Shown: positions 8,279 through 18,161, numbered from the stretch's first letter. The stretch: DNA of 64,000 nt from an uncultured Pseudomonadales bacterium (GCA_947488935.1 CANLBN010000004.1:186001-250000); one strand, 5' to 3'. The notes: generated by a model from the sequence alone, not told the origin. Translations and numbers: made by a program.

Positions 8279-9721
8279 TTATTCCCTGCGCCAAATCGTA
8301 CCCGTCGGTGAATCTTCCAAAACAACTTTCTCATCAAGTAACAGTTGGCGTATTTCATCTGCGCGGGCATAGTTTTTGGCTAACTTTGCCTCTTGCCGTT
8401 CTACTATATACGCATCGATATCATTAGCAGATAAGCCCTCACTACTGTTTGTACCTTGCAAAAACTGGGTGGGATCAGCTTGCAGCACTCCCAATATATT
8501 GGCCATACATTTCAATTGAGACATTAAATAATTCGCTAGCGACATGTCTGATTTAGCTTGGGCATTAATGGTGCGTAATACTTCAAACATAACAGACAGA
8601 GCTTGCGGTGTATTAAAATCGTCGTTCATCGAGTTAATGAATTGCGCGTTAAAATCAATAGCAATAGCTTGCTGCTCGGTGCTCAGTTTATTTAATTCAT
8701 CGACAGAAATTTGCAGCTCATCTGCGGCGACAATATCCGTGTAGTCTTTAAGGGTCTGATAAAAGCGGTCTAATCCCCCTTTAGATTCTATAAGATTGTC
8801 TTCTGAGTAATTAATGGCGCTACGGTACTGACTACTAACAATTAAAAATCGCACAACCTCTGGATGGTATTTTTTAAGCACATCGCGAATAGTAAAGAAA
8901 TTGCCTAATGATTTAGACATTTTTTCACCGTCTACACGCACGGCACCGGCATGCATCCAGTAGTTAACAAATTTACAACCGTTGGCGGCTTCGCTCTGTG
9001 CTATTTCGTTCTCGTGATGTGGAAAAGGTAAATCTGGGCCACCACCGTGAATATCGAAGGTATTACCCAAGCAGGATTTTGTCATGGCCGAGCACTCTAT
9101 ATGCCAACCGGGCCTACCTTTACCCCAAGGAGACTCCCAAGAAACTTCACCTACCTTCGCCGCTTTCCAGAGTGCAAAGTCCCTAGGGTCTTCTTTGGTT
9201 TTCTCAACATCAACACGCGCACCCGATAAAAGCTCCTCTGGATTTTTACCCGATAACTGGCCATAGTTTTCAAAAGTATTGACGCGATAATAAACATCCC
9301 CATTACTCGCTTTATAGGCAATATTTTTATCAACCAATACCGCAATCATATCGATGATGTCGCTCATATGCGCTGTTGCACGAGGCTCTTGATCAGGCTT
9401 CAACACATTAAGTTGCGCTTCGTCCTCGTGCATGGCATCAATAAAACGAGTGGTTAACGCTGTGTATTCTTCACCATTTTCATCGGCGCGGTTTAAAATT
9501 TTGTCGTCGATATCGGTAATGTTACGAACATATTCGACATTCCAGCCTGTAGCTCGTAAAAATCGAGTAATCACATCAAAAGATACCAGCACACGTGCAT
9601 GACCAATATGACAATAGTCATATACCGTCATACCACAAACGTATAAACGGATTTTATTTGGCTCTATTGGTGTAAATTCAACTTTGCTACGTGCCAGTGT
9701 GTTATATATTTTTAATGTCAT
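8279..9721 (-). CDS. cysS: Cysteinyl-tRNA synthetase
   Basis: Charges tRNA-Cys in the cytoplasm. Signatures are the zinc-binding N-terminal cysteine and HIGH motif in CGMTVYDYCHIGHAR, the zinc-site segment WHIECSAM, HHENEIAQSEA, and GEKMSKSLGN. The C-terminal anticodon-binding part ends in DSPTGTIWRRE. By family alignment the start is MTLKIYNTL at 9721; an in-frame ATG at 9742 would add seven residues and lacks a ribosome site. It follows glnS on the same strand with a 124-base gap, so the two may share transcription. Confidence 0.95.
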   Translation of the reverse strand: MTLKIYNTLARSKVEFTPIEPNKIRLYVCGMTVYDYCHIGHARVLVSFDVITRFLRATGWNVEYVRNITDIDDKILNRADENGEEYTALTTRFIDAMHEDEAQLNVLKPDQEPRATAHMSDIIDMIAVLVDKNIAYKASNGDVYYRVNTFENYGQLSGKNPEELLSGARVDVEKTKEDPRDFALWKAAKVGEVSWESPWGKGRPGWHIECSAMTKSCLGNTFDIHGGGPDLPFPHHENEIAQSEAANGCKFVNYWMHAGAVRVDGEKMSKSLGNFFTIRDVLKKYHPEVVRFLIVSSQYRSAINYSEDNLIESKGGLDRFYQTLKDYTDIVAADELQISVDELNKLSTEQQAIAIDFNAQFINSMNDDFNTPQALSVMFEVLRTINAQAKSDMSLANYLMSQLKCMANILGVLQADPTQFLQGTNSSEGLSANDIDAYIVERQEAKLAKNYARADEIRQLLLDEKVVLEDSPTGTIWRRE

Positions 9722-9845
9722 ATGCTTTCTAAACTTGCTCATTTAAAACTGCTGGTTCAAAATCTCTAGCCTAATATTTACGACCTGATATTAATAGATA
9801 CTTATTTGCACTTCGATAAAAAAGCTCAAATGCTATCCGTTAAAG

Positions 9846-11537
9846 TTAGCCGTTAAAATTGTCTCTCAAAGAAATAGTCTGATTAAATATGATGGTGTCT
9901 TTATCATCATTAGCATCGCGACAAAAATAACCTTCGCGCTCGAACTGATAGGTTTGCCCTACTTCTGAGTTGACTAATCCTTTTTCAGCAACACAGCCTC
10001 GCAATATGCTTAAGCTATTTGGATTAATACACTCTACAAAATCTTTACCGCCAGCATCGGGGGCTTCGTCAGTAAATAAGCGATCATACATATGTACTTC
10101 GCATGGGGTGTTTTCCTTTGCATCAACCCAGTGAATAACACCCTTTGCCTTGATACCATCGGCTGGATCATTACCCAAAGTGCCTTCAATGATACGTGCT
10201 TTAACCTCTATAACATTGTCTTCAGCATCTTTGAGACATTCATCGGCCTCGATGATATAAGCATTACGCAAGCGCACACGTTTGCCTATAACTAGGCGCT
10301 TATACTTTTTATTAGCGGCTTCTCTAAAATCAGCGGCATCGATAAACAAGTCGCGACTAAAGGCAAGTTCACGCTCTGCAAGGTCGTCTCTATTGGGGTG
10401 CCCTGCTGCAATCATAAGCTCGCTTTCACCTTCAGGGTAATTTGTTAAGGTCAATTTAATCGGGTTTAAAACACACATAGCACGCGCTGCGTTTTTATCG
10501 AGATCGTCACGTATAGCATGCTCTAGCATACCAATCTCGACAACGCCGTCGGATTTAGTCACACCAATCATTTCGCAAAACTTACGCAGTGCCTGCGCCC
10601 TTACGCCACGACGACGAAGGCCCGCTAATGTTGGCATACGCGGATCGTCCCAGCCATCGACATAGTTTTCGTCGACGAGTTGCTTTAACTTGCGCTTAGA
10701 GGTCACGGTGTAATTAAGGTTTAGGCGGCCAAATTCATACTGGCGTGGGCTACTCGGCACAGGTAGGTTTTCGATAAACCATTCATATAAGGGACGATGA
10801 TCAGCAAACTCCAGCGTACAAATAGAGTGTGTTACTCCTTCTATGGCATCTTCTTGCCCATGGGCAAAATCGTAGCTAGGATAAATACACCAGGTATCGC
10901 CGGTTTGATGATGTGACTGTTTTCTAATGCGGTAAAGTCCTGGGTCACGCAGATTAATATTAGGGCTTGCCATATCTATCTTGGCACGCAAAATACAAGT
11001 ACCTTCGTCGTATTCGCCACTGCGCATTTTTTCAAACTCGGCTAGGTTTTCTGCAACGCTACGGTCACGGTAAGGGCTATTTTTACCGGGTTCGGTCAAG
11101 GTACCTCGATACTCACGGGTCTCATCGGCAGACAAGTGACACACATAAGCCATACCTTGCTCTATTAAATAGATAGCCCAATCATACAATTGCTGAAAGT
11201 AACCAGAGGCATAACGAATATCCCCTGCCCACTTAAACCCTAACCACTGCACATCGCGAATAATCGCATCGATATACTCTTGATCTTCCTTGGCTGGATT
11301 CGTATCATCAAAGCGAAAATTACACTCGCCACCAAAGGTCTCAGCTAAACCAAAGTTAAGGCAGATAGATTTTGCATGACCAATGTGCAGATAACCATTT
11401 GGCTCTGGCGGGAATCGAGTGACGATTTTTTGATGCTTATTTGCGGCAAGATCTTTTTCGATTTGTTGCTCAAGAAAATGCAAAGGCCTTTCAGAGCTTA
11501 TGGCATTGTGGGTATTGTTTTCGGGGGCAGCCGTCAT
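9846..11537 (-). CDS. glnS: Glutaminyl-tRNA synthetase
   Basis: Charges tRNA-Gln directly; presence of GlnRS is typical of gammaproteobacteria. The 563 residues match the family. The class I motifs are [17 protein letters not shown] at the N-terminus and [11 protein letters not shown] as the KMSKS equivalent. The C-terminal two-barrel anticodon-binding domain follows. It lies divergent from ppiB, with a roughly 180-base shared promoter region, and upstream of cysS. The same genes cluster in Pseudomonas. Confidence 0.95.
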   Translation of the reverse strand: MTAAPENNTHNAISSERPLHFLEQQIEKDLAANKHQKIVTRFPPEPNGYLHIGHAKSICLNFGLAETFGGECNFRFDDTNPAKEDQEYIDAIIRDVQWLGFKWAGDIRYASGYFQQLYDWAIYLIEQGMAYVCHLSADETREYRGTLTEPGKNSPYRDRSVAENLAEFEKMRSGEYDEGTCILRAKIDMASPNINLRDPGLYRIRKQSHHQTGDTWCIYPSYDFAHGQEDAIEGVTHSICTLEFADHRPLYEWFIENLPVPSSPRQYEFGRLNLNYTVTSKRKLKQLVDENYVDGWDDPRMPTLAGLRRRGVRAQALRKFCEMIGVTKSDGVVEIGMLEHAIRDDLDKNAARAMCVLNPIKLTLTNYPEGESELMIAAGHPNRDDLAERELAFSRDLFIDAADFREAANKKYKRLVIGKRVRLRNAYIIEADECLKDAEDNVIEVKARIIEGTLGNDPADGIKAKGVIHWVDAKENTPCEVHMYDRLFTDEAPDAGGKDFVECINPNSLSILRGCVAEKGLVNSEVGQTYQFEREGYFCRDANDDKDTIIFNQTISLRDNFNG

Positions 11538-11714
11538 AGGTGATTATCTTACGTATTAGGTTATGGAAGTATAAAAATAAAAGGCGTATTATAGCCGCCC
11601 GCCGAAGGCTTCACACCCCAAAAGTGATAAGTTTTTGTATTATTGATCGCTAAAAGACTTATCGAGAGAACTTAATCGGCTCTTTTTATAATTTATACCA
11701 GGCAGGAATAATAA

Positions 11715-12209
11715 ATGATTACTTTACACACTAATTTCGGCGATATTGCGATTGAACTAAATTACGATAAAGCCCCTATCACAGCTGCTAATTTTAAACA
11801 GTACGCTGAAGATGGTTTCTACAATGGCACTATTTTCCACCGTGTTATCGACGGTTTTATGGTACAAGGCGGTGGCTTTGACGAGAACATGGAACAAAAA
11901 GAGACCCGCGAAACTATTGTCAATGAAGCAGATAATGGCCTAAAAAACGATTGCTACACGCTTGCCATGGCCCGCACTATGGACCCAGATAGTGCGAGCG
12001 CGCAGTTTTTCATTAACGTAAAAGACAATGATTTCCTCAACCACTCGGCCAAAACAACCCAAGGTTGGGGTTACTGTGTTTTTGCTAAGGTCACTGACGG
12101 TACTGATGTTGTTGATAAAATCAAAGCTGTACAAACAGGCTCTAATGGTTTTCATCAAGATGTACCTACTGAACCCGTTAGCATCAATACAGTTACTGTT
12201 AGCGAATAA
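11715..12209 (+). CDS. ppiB: Cytoplasmic peptidyl-prolyl cis-trans isomerase B (cyclophilin)
   Basis: Catalyses proline isomerisation during protein folding. The 164-residue protein without a signal peptide matches cytosolic PpiB. It has the cyclophilin core [16 protein letters not shown], then [20 protein letters not shown] and [13 protein letters not shown]. The ribosome site CAGGAA lies about seven bases before the ATG. It is followed by lpxH in the same orientation, with a long hairpin between them. Confidence 0.95.
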   Translation: MITLHTNFGDIAIELNYDKAPITAANFKQYAEDGFYNGTIFHRVIDGFMVQGGGFDENMEQKETRETIVNEADNGLKNDCYTLAMARTMDPDSASAQFFINVKDNDFLNHSAKTTQGWGYCVFAKVTDGTDVVDKIKAVQTGSNGFHQDVPTEPVSINTVTVSE

Positions 12210-12236
12210 GTTGCTCATTAAGAGCTGATTTAATCC

Positions 12237-12281
12237 AATAATCGCACTATTTCTGCAAACACTGAAACTAGTGCGATTATT
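12237..12281 (+). repeat. Long hairpin between ppiB and lpxH
   Basis: AATAATCGCACTA and TAGTGCGATTATT form a perfect 13-bp stem, extended inward by TTTC/GAAA with a one-base bulge. No T run follows. It may slow or partly terminate transcription into lpxH, or stabilise the ppiB message. Confidence 0.7.
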
Positions 12282-12325
12282 GCTAAGAGAATACAACGGC
12301 AAACACTCTACGCAATGGCATTATA

Positions 12326-13045
12326 ATGCAGTTTTTCATCTCAGACCTTCATCTCCTACCTGCTCGTCCAAATATCACACAAGCATTTTTACGCTTTTTA
12401 ACAGGCACGGCAAAAAATGCCGAAAGCCTCTATATTTTGGGTGACCTTTTTGATGTATGGGTAGGCGATGACAACGACATTCCAGAATATACTGCCATAA
12501 CTCAAGCGCTAGCGGATTACAGCTCCCAAGGTCATCAAGTATTTTTAATGCATGGCAACAGAGACTTTTTGATGGGTGATGATTTTGCCAAGCAAGCAGG
12601 TTTAACTATCATTCAAGATCCACAGGTTATCGAGCTTAATGGTGTAGCAACATTATTGATGCATGGCGATAGCCTTTGTACGAGTGATAAAGAATATATG
12701 GCGTTTCGCCAAATGGTGCGTGACCCACAGTGGCAACAAACTATGCTACAAAAACCACTGGCAGAACGTAAAGCTATTGCAGAGCACATTCGCTCGACCA
12801 GTGATTCTATGAATAGCCTAAAAGCCGAAGATATTATGGATGTGACTCCAGAGGAAGTCGCCAAGATAATGCTTGAAACATCAACAGTTAGGCTCATTCA
12901 TGGGCATACACATAGGCCAGCAAGGCATCAACTTGAAATTAATCAACAAGCTGCCGAGCGTATTGTATTAGGTGATTGGCACGATAAAGGCTGGTATTTG
13001 GTCGCAGACGAACAAGGCTTAAACCTAGAAAGCTTTGATATTTAG
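12326..13045 (+). CDS. lpxH: UDP-2,3-diacylglucosamine diphosphatase
   Basis: Hydrolyses UDP-2,3-diacylglucosamine to lipid X in lipid A synthesis, peripherally at the inner membrane. The 239-residue protein shows the calcineurin-like metallophosphoesterase motifs in order: ISDLHL at the N-terminus, LGDLFDVWVGDD, MHGNRDFLMG, LMHGDSLCT and the C-terminal HGHTHRPA. All the expected metal ligands are present. The ppiB-lpxH pairing is conserved in related bacteria. A short downstream frame starting inside its 3' end (13035-13268) has no recognisable content and I did not annotate it. Confidence 0.95.
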   Translation: MQFFISDLHLLPARPNITQAFLRFLTGTAKNAESLYILGDLFDVWVGDDNDIPEYTAITQALADYSSQGHQVFLMHGNRDFLMGDDFAKQAGLTIIQDPQVIELNGVATLLMHGDSLCTSDKEYMAFRQMVRDPQWQQTMLQKPLAERKAIAEHIRSTSDSMNSLKAEDIMDVTPEEVAKIMLETSTVRLIHGHTHRPARHQLEINQQAAERIVLGDWHDKGWYLVADEQGLNLESFDI

Positions 13046-13276
13046 TGTTTTTAATAGTGCAATTACGTTGTTCTTAAGGCACGAATACTATCATTTTTTT
13101 ATTTCTCTTTTGTGGCTAACCGCTAACGCAAAACCAAAAACAGCGATTAGAAAAAATAAAAATAGCAAAAGCTTTAGTCATAGCACTCAATACCCTCTAA
13201 TATTTATAACAATATATTTACAGCCACAAATTCATAGCCATCATTTTTTCATTAAAAGAGCTTTATAATTAACCCT

Positions 13277-13654
13277 TTACTGAGTTTTATGAGCAAGGCT
13301 GTGTGCATTTTTCTCCCAGTTTTGACCATCAAAGTGAGTAATATTAACGGCTTTAGGCTGAGTATCTAAGCAATGAATATTAACATCCATACCTTCTGGG
13401 TTTGATCGCGGAACATAAAAAGGTTTGATACCACAAACGCGACAAAACATATGCTGCGCAACCCCTGAGTTAAATTTATAAACCGACAGAGAGCCTTGCG
13501 GGTTCAGTAACTTAAATTTATCCAAGGGAACAATTAAATGTAAGAAACCTGACTTTACGCAAATAGAACAATTGCAATAATCAGCCTCAAGGGTTTCAGG
13601 CGCCTCTACTTCGAATTGAATAGCCTGACAATGGCAGCTTCCTTTGTAAATCAT
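13277..13654 (-). CDS. GFA-family (glutathione-dependent formaldehyde-activating-like) zinc protein
   Basis: A 125-residue protein with the family's cysteine pattern: CHC (C7, C9), CNCSIC (C27, C29, C32) and CRVC (C71, C74), which bind two zinc ions. Most family members of this size are not proven formaldehyde enzymes, and several act on other glutathione or thiol adducts, so the substrate is unknown. It is monocistronic, and no glutathione-formaldehyde dehydrogenase lies nearby. Confidence 0.8.
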   Translation of the reverse strand: MIYKGSCHCQAIQFEVEAPETLEADYCNCSICVKSGFLHLIVPLDKFKLLNPQGSLSVYKFNSGVAQHMFCRVCGIKPFYVPRSNPEGMDVNIHCLDTQPKAVNITHFDGQNWEKNAHSLAHKTQ

Positions 13655-13918
13655 TTTACTACCTCAGGTTACTGTGTATTAATTAAATATTTGTTAACCC
13701 TAGTATTTAGAATACCTTATTAAGCTTTTTAAATACGCAATGGTAAGCTCAACATTCGCAAACAAACTATATGTGTGAGTTTATCTTTATTTTTGCCTTT
13801 TACTTAGAATAATTTTTGTCCACTTATTGATTATTATTGTGTATGTACTTGTCATTTAAAAATTTTATGTGCCCAGTAAAACCCTAGGCAATAGAGAAAA
13901 CTGGGTGCTTCCTGTACT

Positions 13919-14095
13919 ATGGACAATAGAACAGGTAGTGCCCAAGTCGCTCAAGCAGACAAGAAAATATTAGATGCCGCCATTAAAATGAATGATGTTG
14001 CCGCAACTGGTTTAAGTGAATTAAAGAGTGCTATTATCGATATAAATAATGGCTGTAAAGTCTACCATAACGATTACAGAAAAAAGAAAAAGTAA
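13919..14095 (+). pseudogene. Decayed cytochrome c' fragment (C-terminal part, heme motif broken)
   Basis: A 58-codon frame from ATG 13919 whose last residues read GCKVYHNDYRKKKK. Cytochrome c' proteins end in a helix with CxxCH followed by D-[YF]-R, so this looks like the last helices of that fold with the second heme-binding cysteine changed to tyrosine (TGC to TAC would do it). The signal peptide and first two helices are missing; the ~240 bases upstream hold no in-frame N-terminus. The frame ends four bases before the cytochrome b561 start. That position is what an electron-transfer partner gene would occupy. It could instead be translated as a small protein; heme c attachment by the normal thioether pair is not possible. 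Confidence 0.6.
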
Positions 14096-14099
14096 ATAT

Positions 14100-14783
14100 A
14101 TGGATCAAAAGCACGCACCAACCTTAGTCAAAGTCTGGGATATTTGGTTACGATTATTTCACTGGACATTCGCTATCGCCGTCATTTTTTTGTTGCTGAG
14201 TGGAGAATTTGGCTGGTTCTTTTTTGAGTGGCATAAGCTCGTAGGAGAAGTAGTCGTTGCCCTTGTACTATTTAGATGTATCTGGGGCTTTATCGGCAGC
14301 AGTACAGGAAAATTAACTAGCCTTATCACCCACCCCAAACACGTAATCAAACATATTATCGACTTATTTAAAGGTTCGATACACCACGATCGTGGCCATA
14401 GTGCCTCTGGCGGTTGGGCGGTAATAGTCATGCTATTACTGATTGGATTTCAAGCCCTTAGCGGCTTATTTATTGCAGATGAAGATGAATTAATCGAAGG
14501 TGTATTTTACGGTATGTTGTCTGAGGATTTATCCAGTCAATTGCTGAGCTTGCACTATCAAAATGCGCTCTTTATTCAGATAATCGTGGTTATTCACATA
14601 CTAACTATCATCTTTTATGCATTGAGAGGCGGCATTAATTTAGTCAAACCAATGATCACTGGCTATATTAAATGGCCAGCTAATCTACCCATCCCTGCTG
14701 CCCACTTTCGAGCAAACTGGGTTGCCTGTGTATTACTTATTAGTGTTTTAGGAAGCTTAAGCTGGTTATTCAACTGGTGGTAG
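14100..14783 (+). CDS. Cytochrome b561-type membrane protein
   Basis: A di-heme inner-membrane b-type cytochrome of about 227 residues. The first helix carries WDIWLRLFHWTFAIAVIFL, with the heme-ligand His. The second contains EWHKLVGEVVVALVLFRCIWG, and the last pair include LHYQNALFIQIIVVIHILTII. Such proteins pass electrons between quinol or superoxide and a periplasmic cytochrome c. I chose ATG 14100 (MDQKHAPTL); the longer frame from 14049 overlaps the upstream cytochrome c' fragment and adds a non-conserved tail. The loss of that neighbour leaves its electron partner unknown. Confidence 0.85.
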   Translation: MDQKHAPTLVKVWDIWLRLFHWTFAIAVIFLLLSGEFGWFFFEWHKLVGEVVVALVLFRCIWGFIGSSTGKLTSLITHPKHVIKHIIDLFKGSIHHDRGHSASGGWAVIVMLLLIGFQALSGLFIADEDELIEGVFYGMLSEDLSSQLLSLHYQNALFIQIIVVIHILTIIFYALRGGINLVKPMITGYIKWPANLPIPAAHFRANWVACVLLISVLGSLSWLFNWW

Positions 14784-14804
14784 CAAATAGAGACAGAGTC
14801 AAAA

Positions 14805-15326
14805 TTAATTTAAACTTGTAATAGCCGACTCAACCGGGCAACCTTGTGGCCTACAGACTTTCTCGTTGCAAAGCCTACAAATACGCCTCGCTTCCTTTTG
14901 ATTATGTGTGACCCCTAAAAGAGCCGACTCTAATATAGGCTCCAACAACTGAATTTGCTCCATACTAAGCCCAGCCAATACCTGCTTGGTCGCCTGCTCT
15001 CTTGCTTGTAATACACTTTTGGCGCGCTCACCGCCCTTATCTGTCACTTTTAAGACAACCGCACGCGCATCTTTTTTACTGCGTATACGATTAACCAACT
15101 CCTCTTTTTCTAAGGTATTGATCAAGCGTACTGCACCCGAGTGAGTTAAACCTAGTATTTTACTTAAAGCATCAATACTTTCATTGGGATGCTGACTAAT
15201 AGTTACCAAAGCAGACTCATGAGTCAGGCTGTGCCCTCCCAACTCACCAATACTCTGTTCAATGCCTGTCGCAATGGCAGTAGCAACGGTGCCTAGCAAG
15301 TTTGTTATGTACTCATTTTTATCCAC
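14805..15326 (-). CDS. MarR-family regulator with C-terminal cysteine cluster
   Basis: A 173-residue winged-helix regulator from a GTG start. The DNA-binding part includes SIDALSKILGLTHSGAVRLI and the wing RIRSKKDARAVVLKVTDKG. The C-terminus has four cysteines in CRLCNEKVCRPQGCP, which could bind metal or sense redox state. It is divergent from the haloalkane dehalogenase gene. Two TATATGACT-containing sites lie between them, so it probably represses itself and the dehalogenase and releases DNA on ligand binding. The cytochrome b561 gene converges on it with a 21-base gap. Confidence 0.85.
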   Translation of the reverse strand: MDKNEYITNLLGTVATAIATGIEQSIGELGGHSLTHESALVTISQHPNESIDALSKILGLTHSGAVRLINTLEKEELVNRIRSKKDARAVVLKVTDKGGERAKSVLQAREQATKQVLAGLSMEQIQLLEPILESALLGVTHNQKEARRICRLCNEKVCRPQGCPVESAITSLN

Positions 15327-15360
15327 AGATATGTCTCTAGATCATCTTATTAAGCCCATA

Positions 15361-15432
15361 ATATATGACTGCCTCATAAAAAACTATAGACCACACAAGC
15401 AAGCCACTATATTATATGACTCAGTCACATAT
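15361..15432. promoter_or_regulatory. Paired candidate operator sites for the MarR regulator
   Basis: Two related sites, atatatgactgcctcata (15361-15378) and atatgactcagtcacatat (15414-15432), share TATGACT and have rough dyad symmetry; GACTcAGTC is perfect in the second. They are about 50 bases apart in the 130-base divergent region, placing one near each gene's start. This is the usual arrangement for MarR dimers. Confidence 0.55.
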
Positions 15433-15456
15433 TAAATTGATAGAAGGTAACAGATT

Positions 15457-16344
15457 ATGACTAGAGACACAGAGGTACTGGCTTACGAAAAGCAATTTAA
15501 AACGGTTTTGGGTAAGCGCATGGCCTATATTGACGAAGGTGCGGGGGGTCCAATTGTGTTTTTACATGGCAACCCTACGTCGATTTATTTATGGCGCAAT
15601 GTCATACCACACCTTGAAGGAAAAGGCCGCTTGATTGCCATCGATATGATTGGGTTGGGTGATTCTGATAAGTTAGATGAGATTAACGAGAACAGTTATT
15701 CCCTCGCCGACAACAGTAAGTACACTTTTGCGCTACTAGAAGAGCTAGGTATTGATAAGAATGTGACTCTTGTACTACATGATTGGGGGTCTGGCGTCGG
15801 CTTCCATTGGGCAAATCAGCACCGTGGTGCCGTGAAAGCCATCGCCTTTATGGAAGCTATTGTTACGCCATTTCCAACATGGGATGACTTTCCCATAGGT
15901 TTACATGGGCCAATAGGAACATTGCGTTCAGCCGAAGGCGATAAAATGGCGCTGGAAGATAATTTCTTTATTGAAACGCTACTACCCAGTGCGATTTTAC
16001 GCGACTTAACCGAAGCAGAGCACAATGAATATCGCCGACCTTTTTTAAATCCTGGTGAAGACCGGAGAGCAACAATAGTTGGCCCACGACAACTGCCCAT
16101 CGCCAACGAACCTGCTGATCCCACAGCAATTGTCGCAAGTTATGCTGACTACCTAGCAAATTCGTTAGGCATACCAAAACTATTTATCAATGCAGAACCC
16201 GGTGCTTTTCTTGTGGGCTTCGCGCGTGACTTTGTACGCACCTGGCCAAACCTAAAAGAAGTAACCGTCAAAGGCGCTCATTTTATCCAAGAAGATTCGC
16301 CCGATGAAATTGGCCAAGCTATTGCTGAGTGGTTATCCAACTAG
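15457..16344 (+). CDS. Haloalkane dehalogenase (HLD-II, DhaA/LinB-like)
   Basis: An alpha/beta-hydrolase that cleaves carbon-halogen bonds of haloalkanes to an alcohol plus halide. The 295 residues match the family. All the diagnostic residues line up with LinB numbering plus one: nucleophile D109 and halide-binding W110 in LHDWGSGVG, acid E133 in FMEAI, base H275 in GAHFIQED, and halide-stabilising N39 in HGNPTS. There is no signal peptide, so it is cytoplasmic. It is divergent from a MarR regulator and has no downstream partner. A marine bacterium could use it on natural or anthropogenic organohalogens; the substrate range cannot be read from sequence. Confidence 0.92.
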   Translation: MTRDTEVLAYEKQFKTVLGKRMAYIDEGAGGPIVFLHGNPTSIYLWRNVIPHLEGKGRLIAIDMIGLGDSDKLDEINENSYSLADNSKYTFALLEELGIDKNVTLVLHDWGSGVGFHWANQHRGAVKAIAFMEAIVTPFPTWDDFPIGLHGPIGTLRSAEGDKMALEDNFFIETLLPSAILRDLTEAEHNEYRRPFLNPGEDRRATIVGPRQLPIANEPADPTAIVASYADYLANSLGIPKLFINAEPGAFLVGFARDFVRTWPNLKEVTVKGAHFIQEDSPDEIGQAIAEWLSN

Positions 16345-16381
16345 ACCTAAATTCTATTTCTATCACAAGGCAAATGGTTTA

Positions 16382-16417
16382 ATAAACAGTAGCGTGTATA
16401 TCAACCCTACTGTTTAT
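16382..16417. terminator. Terminator-like hairpin between convergent genes
   Basis: ATAAACAGTAG and CTACTGTTTAT form a perfect 11-bp stem with a 14-base loop. It overlaps the stop codon of the minus-strand HDOD gene and follows the dehalogenase. It lacks a strong T run, so termination is inferred from its position. Confidence 0.5.
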
Positions 16418-17889
16418 CCCCGCTTTTTACCGGCTATTGCTTGGATACTGAACTCAGCTTGCGTTAAGAAATGCCCAAAGGCCTCAAATTGTTCTTTGCT
16501 GAGTGACTGCCCCGTTGTACTACGATCAGCATAAAACATCACCGCATTGCGGTTATTGACTTTTAATACACCAATAAATGCCTCATGAACGCCAATAAGC
16601 CCGGCAGTCGCCTCTGTGTACAAATGCTTATGCGTCTTAATATAGGCAGTATCAATCCATACAGGCTGTGGCTTTTGAATATTCTCAGAGAATATATTGC
16701 GTTCTTCATGGCCAATATTAAACATAAACTTATCTCGCCAACCGTCTGTACGCTCTCCTAAAACATATTTTGCTTTTATTTGATCTTTATTAAAAAATGC
16801 CAAAACCATACGTTCAAGACCAATACCTCTATGCATGCCCTCAAGTGCCGTCTGAAATATAGTATTCATATCCATTGATTCTACACTTGCATTGGCAAGG
16901 TCACGCAGGATCTTTAATTGTAAATTGGGGTCTGAGGACAACACTTGTATCGGTTTGTCATCCTCTTTAGCAGGCTCGTGTTCAGATTCATCCATTGGTG
17001 CCTTGGGCACCAAATGACAGACTTCTGGAGCACCAAAGTCCACAGCAACATTCGCCGCCTGTTCAGCCGCACCTTTAACCATATTGGCGGCATCTACAGT
17101 TTTACACTTTATAAATTTAGCAATTCGTTGCACCAAGGCTCTTCTACGTTCGATCTGGTCATCGCTGAGTTTGCTAAGCGCGTTAGCAAACTCCACCGCC
17201 TGCGCCTGTAAACCAAGACTACCCTTTGTACTAATGCCTTTAGAAGACAGTGCCACCTGCAAAATATCGCCTAAATTCCATGCCTTACTCAGCTCACGTG
17301 ACAAAGATTTAAAGCTCGTACCTAGTTCTTTTTCGATAACCGCATTACTGCTATTACTCTGTACACATTCTTTTAAAGCAATCTCTAAGGTATCCGCCGA
17401 TTTACCGCCATAGGCCCAAAAAACCATCTCACCCAAATTAAATAGGAGTGCTGCAATAAATACTTCTTCTTGCTCGGTGGGGTTTTGGCTAATTTGTTTA
17501 TAAATTTCTTTGGCCTGCACTGCCGCATAAAATGCTTGGGCCATATTATCTAACAAGCGCTCGCGAGGCTTTTTACTCAACAGAGAGTCAACTACCATCA
17601 GTGAGATACACATTGTTCGTACCTTGCGAAACCCTAGCAACACAATGGCACGGCTAATGGTACTGATACTACTGCCCGCAGGATTATATTGCACACTATT
17701 GGCAAGCTTTAATATTTGGGTCGTTAGATGTGGATCTTTTAATATTACCTCAGCTAGCTGGTTAAACTCCGCATCATCATCACCCGTCAGCTTATTAAGC
17801 ACCGCCACAACATTCGATAACACGGGCATTTCGCTGCTACTCAGCTTGTCTACCCAGTACTCGATGCCCTTATTTTCCAAATTTGACAT
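16414..17889 (-). CDS. HDOD-domain signalling protein
   Basis: 491 residues. The N-terminal ~220 residues form an HDOD domain: LPVLSN-like SEMPVLSNVVAVLNKL, then LKDPHLTTQILKLANS, SISTISRAIVLLGFRKVR and FIAALLFNLGEMVFW. HDOD is an HD-related fold without the catalytic HD pair, used in signalling. A linker follows, and the C-terminal ~180 residues (AVESMDMNTI-like SVESMDMNTIFQTALEGMHR, then GLERMVLAFF) look GAF-like. It probably acts in a regulatory cascade. It is divergent from the peptide transporter operon with 420 bases between. Confidence 0.82.
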   Translation of the reverse strand: MSNLENKGIEYWVDKLSSSEMPVLSNVVAVLNKLTGDDDAEFNQLAEVILKDPHLTTQILKLANSVQYNPAGSSISTISRAIVLLGFRKVRTMCISLMVVDSLLSKKPRERLLDNMAQAFYAAVQAKEIYKQISQNPTEQEEVFIAALLFNLGEMVFWAYGGKSADTLEIALKECVQSNSSNAVIEKELGTSFKSLSRELSKAWNLGDILQVALSSKGISTKGSLGLQAQAVEFANALSKLSDDQIERRRALVQRIAKFIKCKTVDAANMVKGAAEQAANVAVDFGAPEVCHLVPKAPMDESEHEPAKEDDKPIQVLSSDPNLQLKILRDLANASVESMDMNTIFQTALEGMHRGIGLERMVLAFFNKDQIKAKYVLGERTDGWRDKFMFNIGHEERNIFSENIQKPQPVWIDTAYIKTHKHLYTEATAGLIGVHEAFIGVLKVNNRNAVMFYADRSTTGQSLSKEQFEAFGHFLTQAEFSIQAIAGKKRG

Positions 17890-18161
17890 TAATTGTTAAT
17901 TTCCCTGATAATTTTAGTAATCTGTACTCAATAATTGAGTGCTATTTATAGACTGTTTCGCCCTAACATTGAGGCTCTTTAATCTCTTGGTTTAAAGCAC
18001 ACGTAATAAGTATTAGGGGACTTTTTACATTTACTCTTATTAGAGTATAGACAACATAATTTTTTTGTATAACACTGGCCTATATTTATAAACAAAGCAT
18101 AGAGAAAGTCGCTATCTTTTATAACGTACCTGCTATAGTAAACTTACTAAAATCACTATTT

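Noticed and set aside
9047..9266. Overlapping plus-strand frames inside cysS
   Set aside because: They lie wholly within a strongly conserved minus-strand gene and encode nothing recognisable.
13035..13268. 77-codon frame starting inside lpxH
   Set aside because: No ribosome site, no motif, and the residue make-up of AT-rich noncoding DNA.
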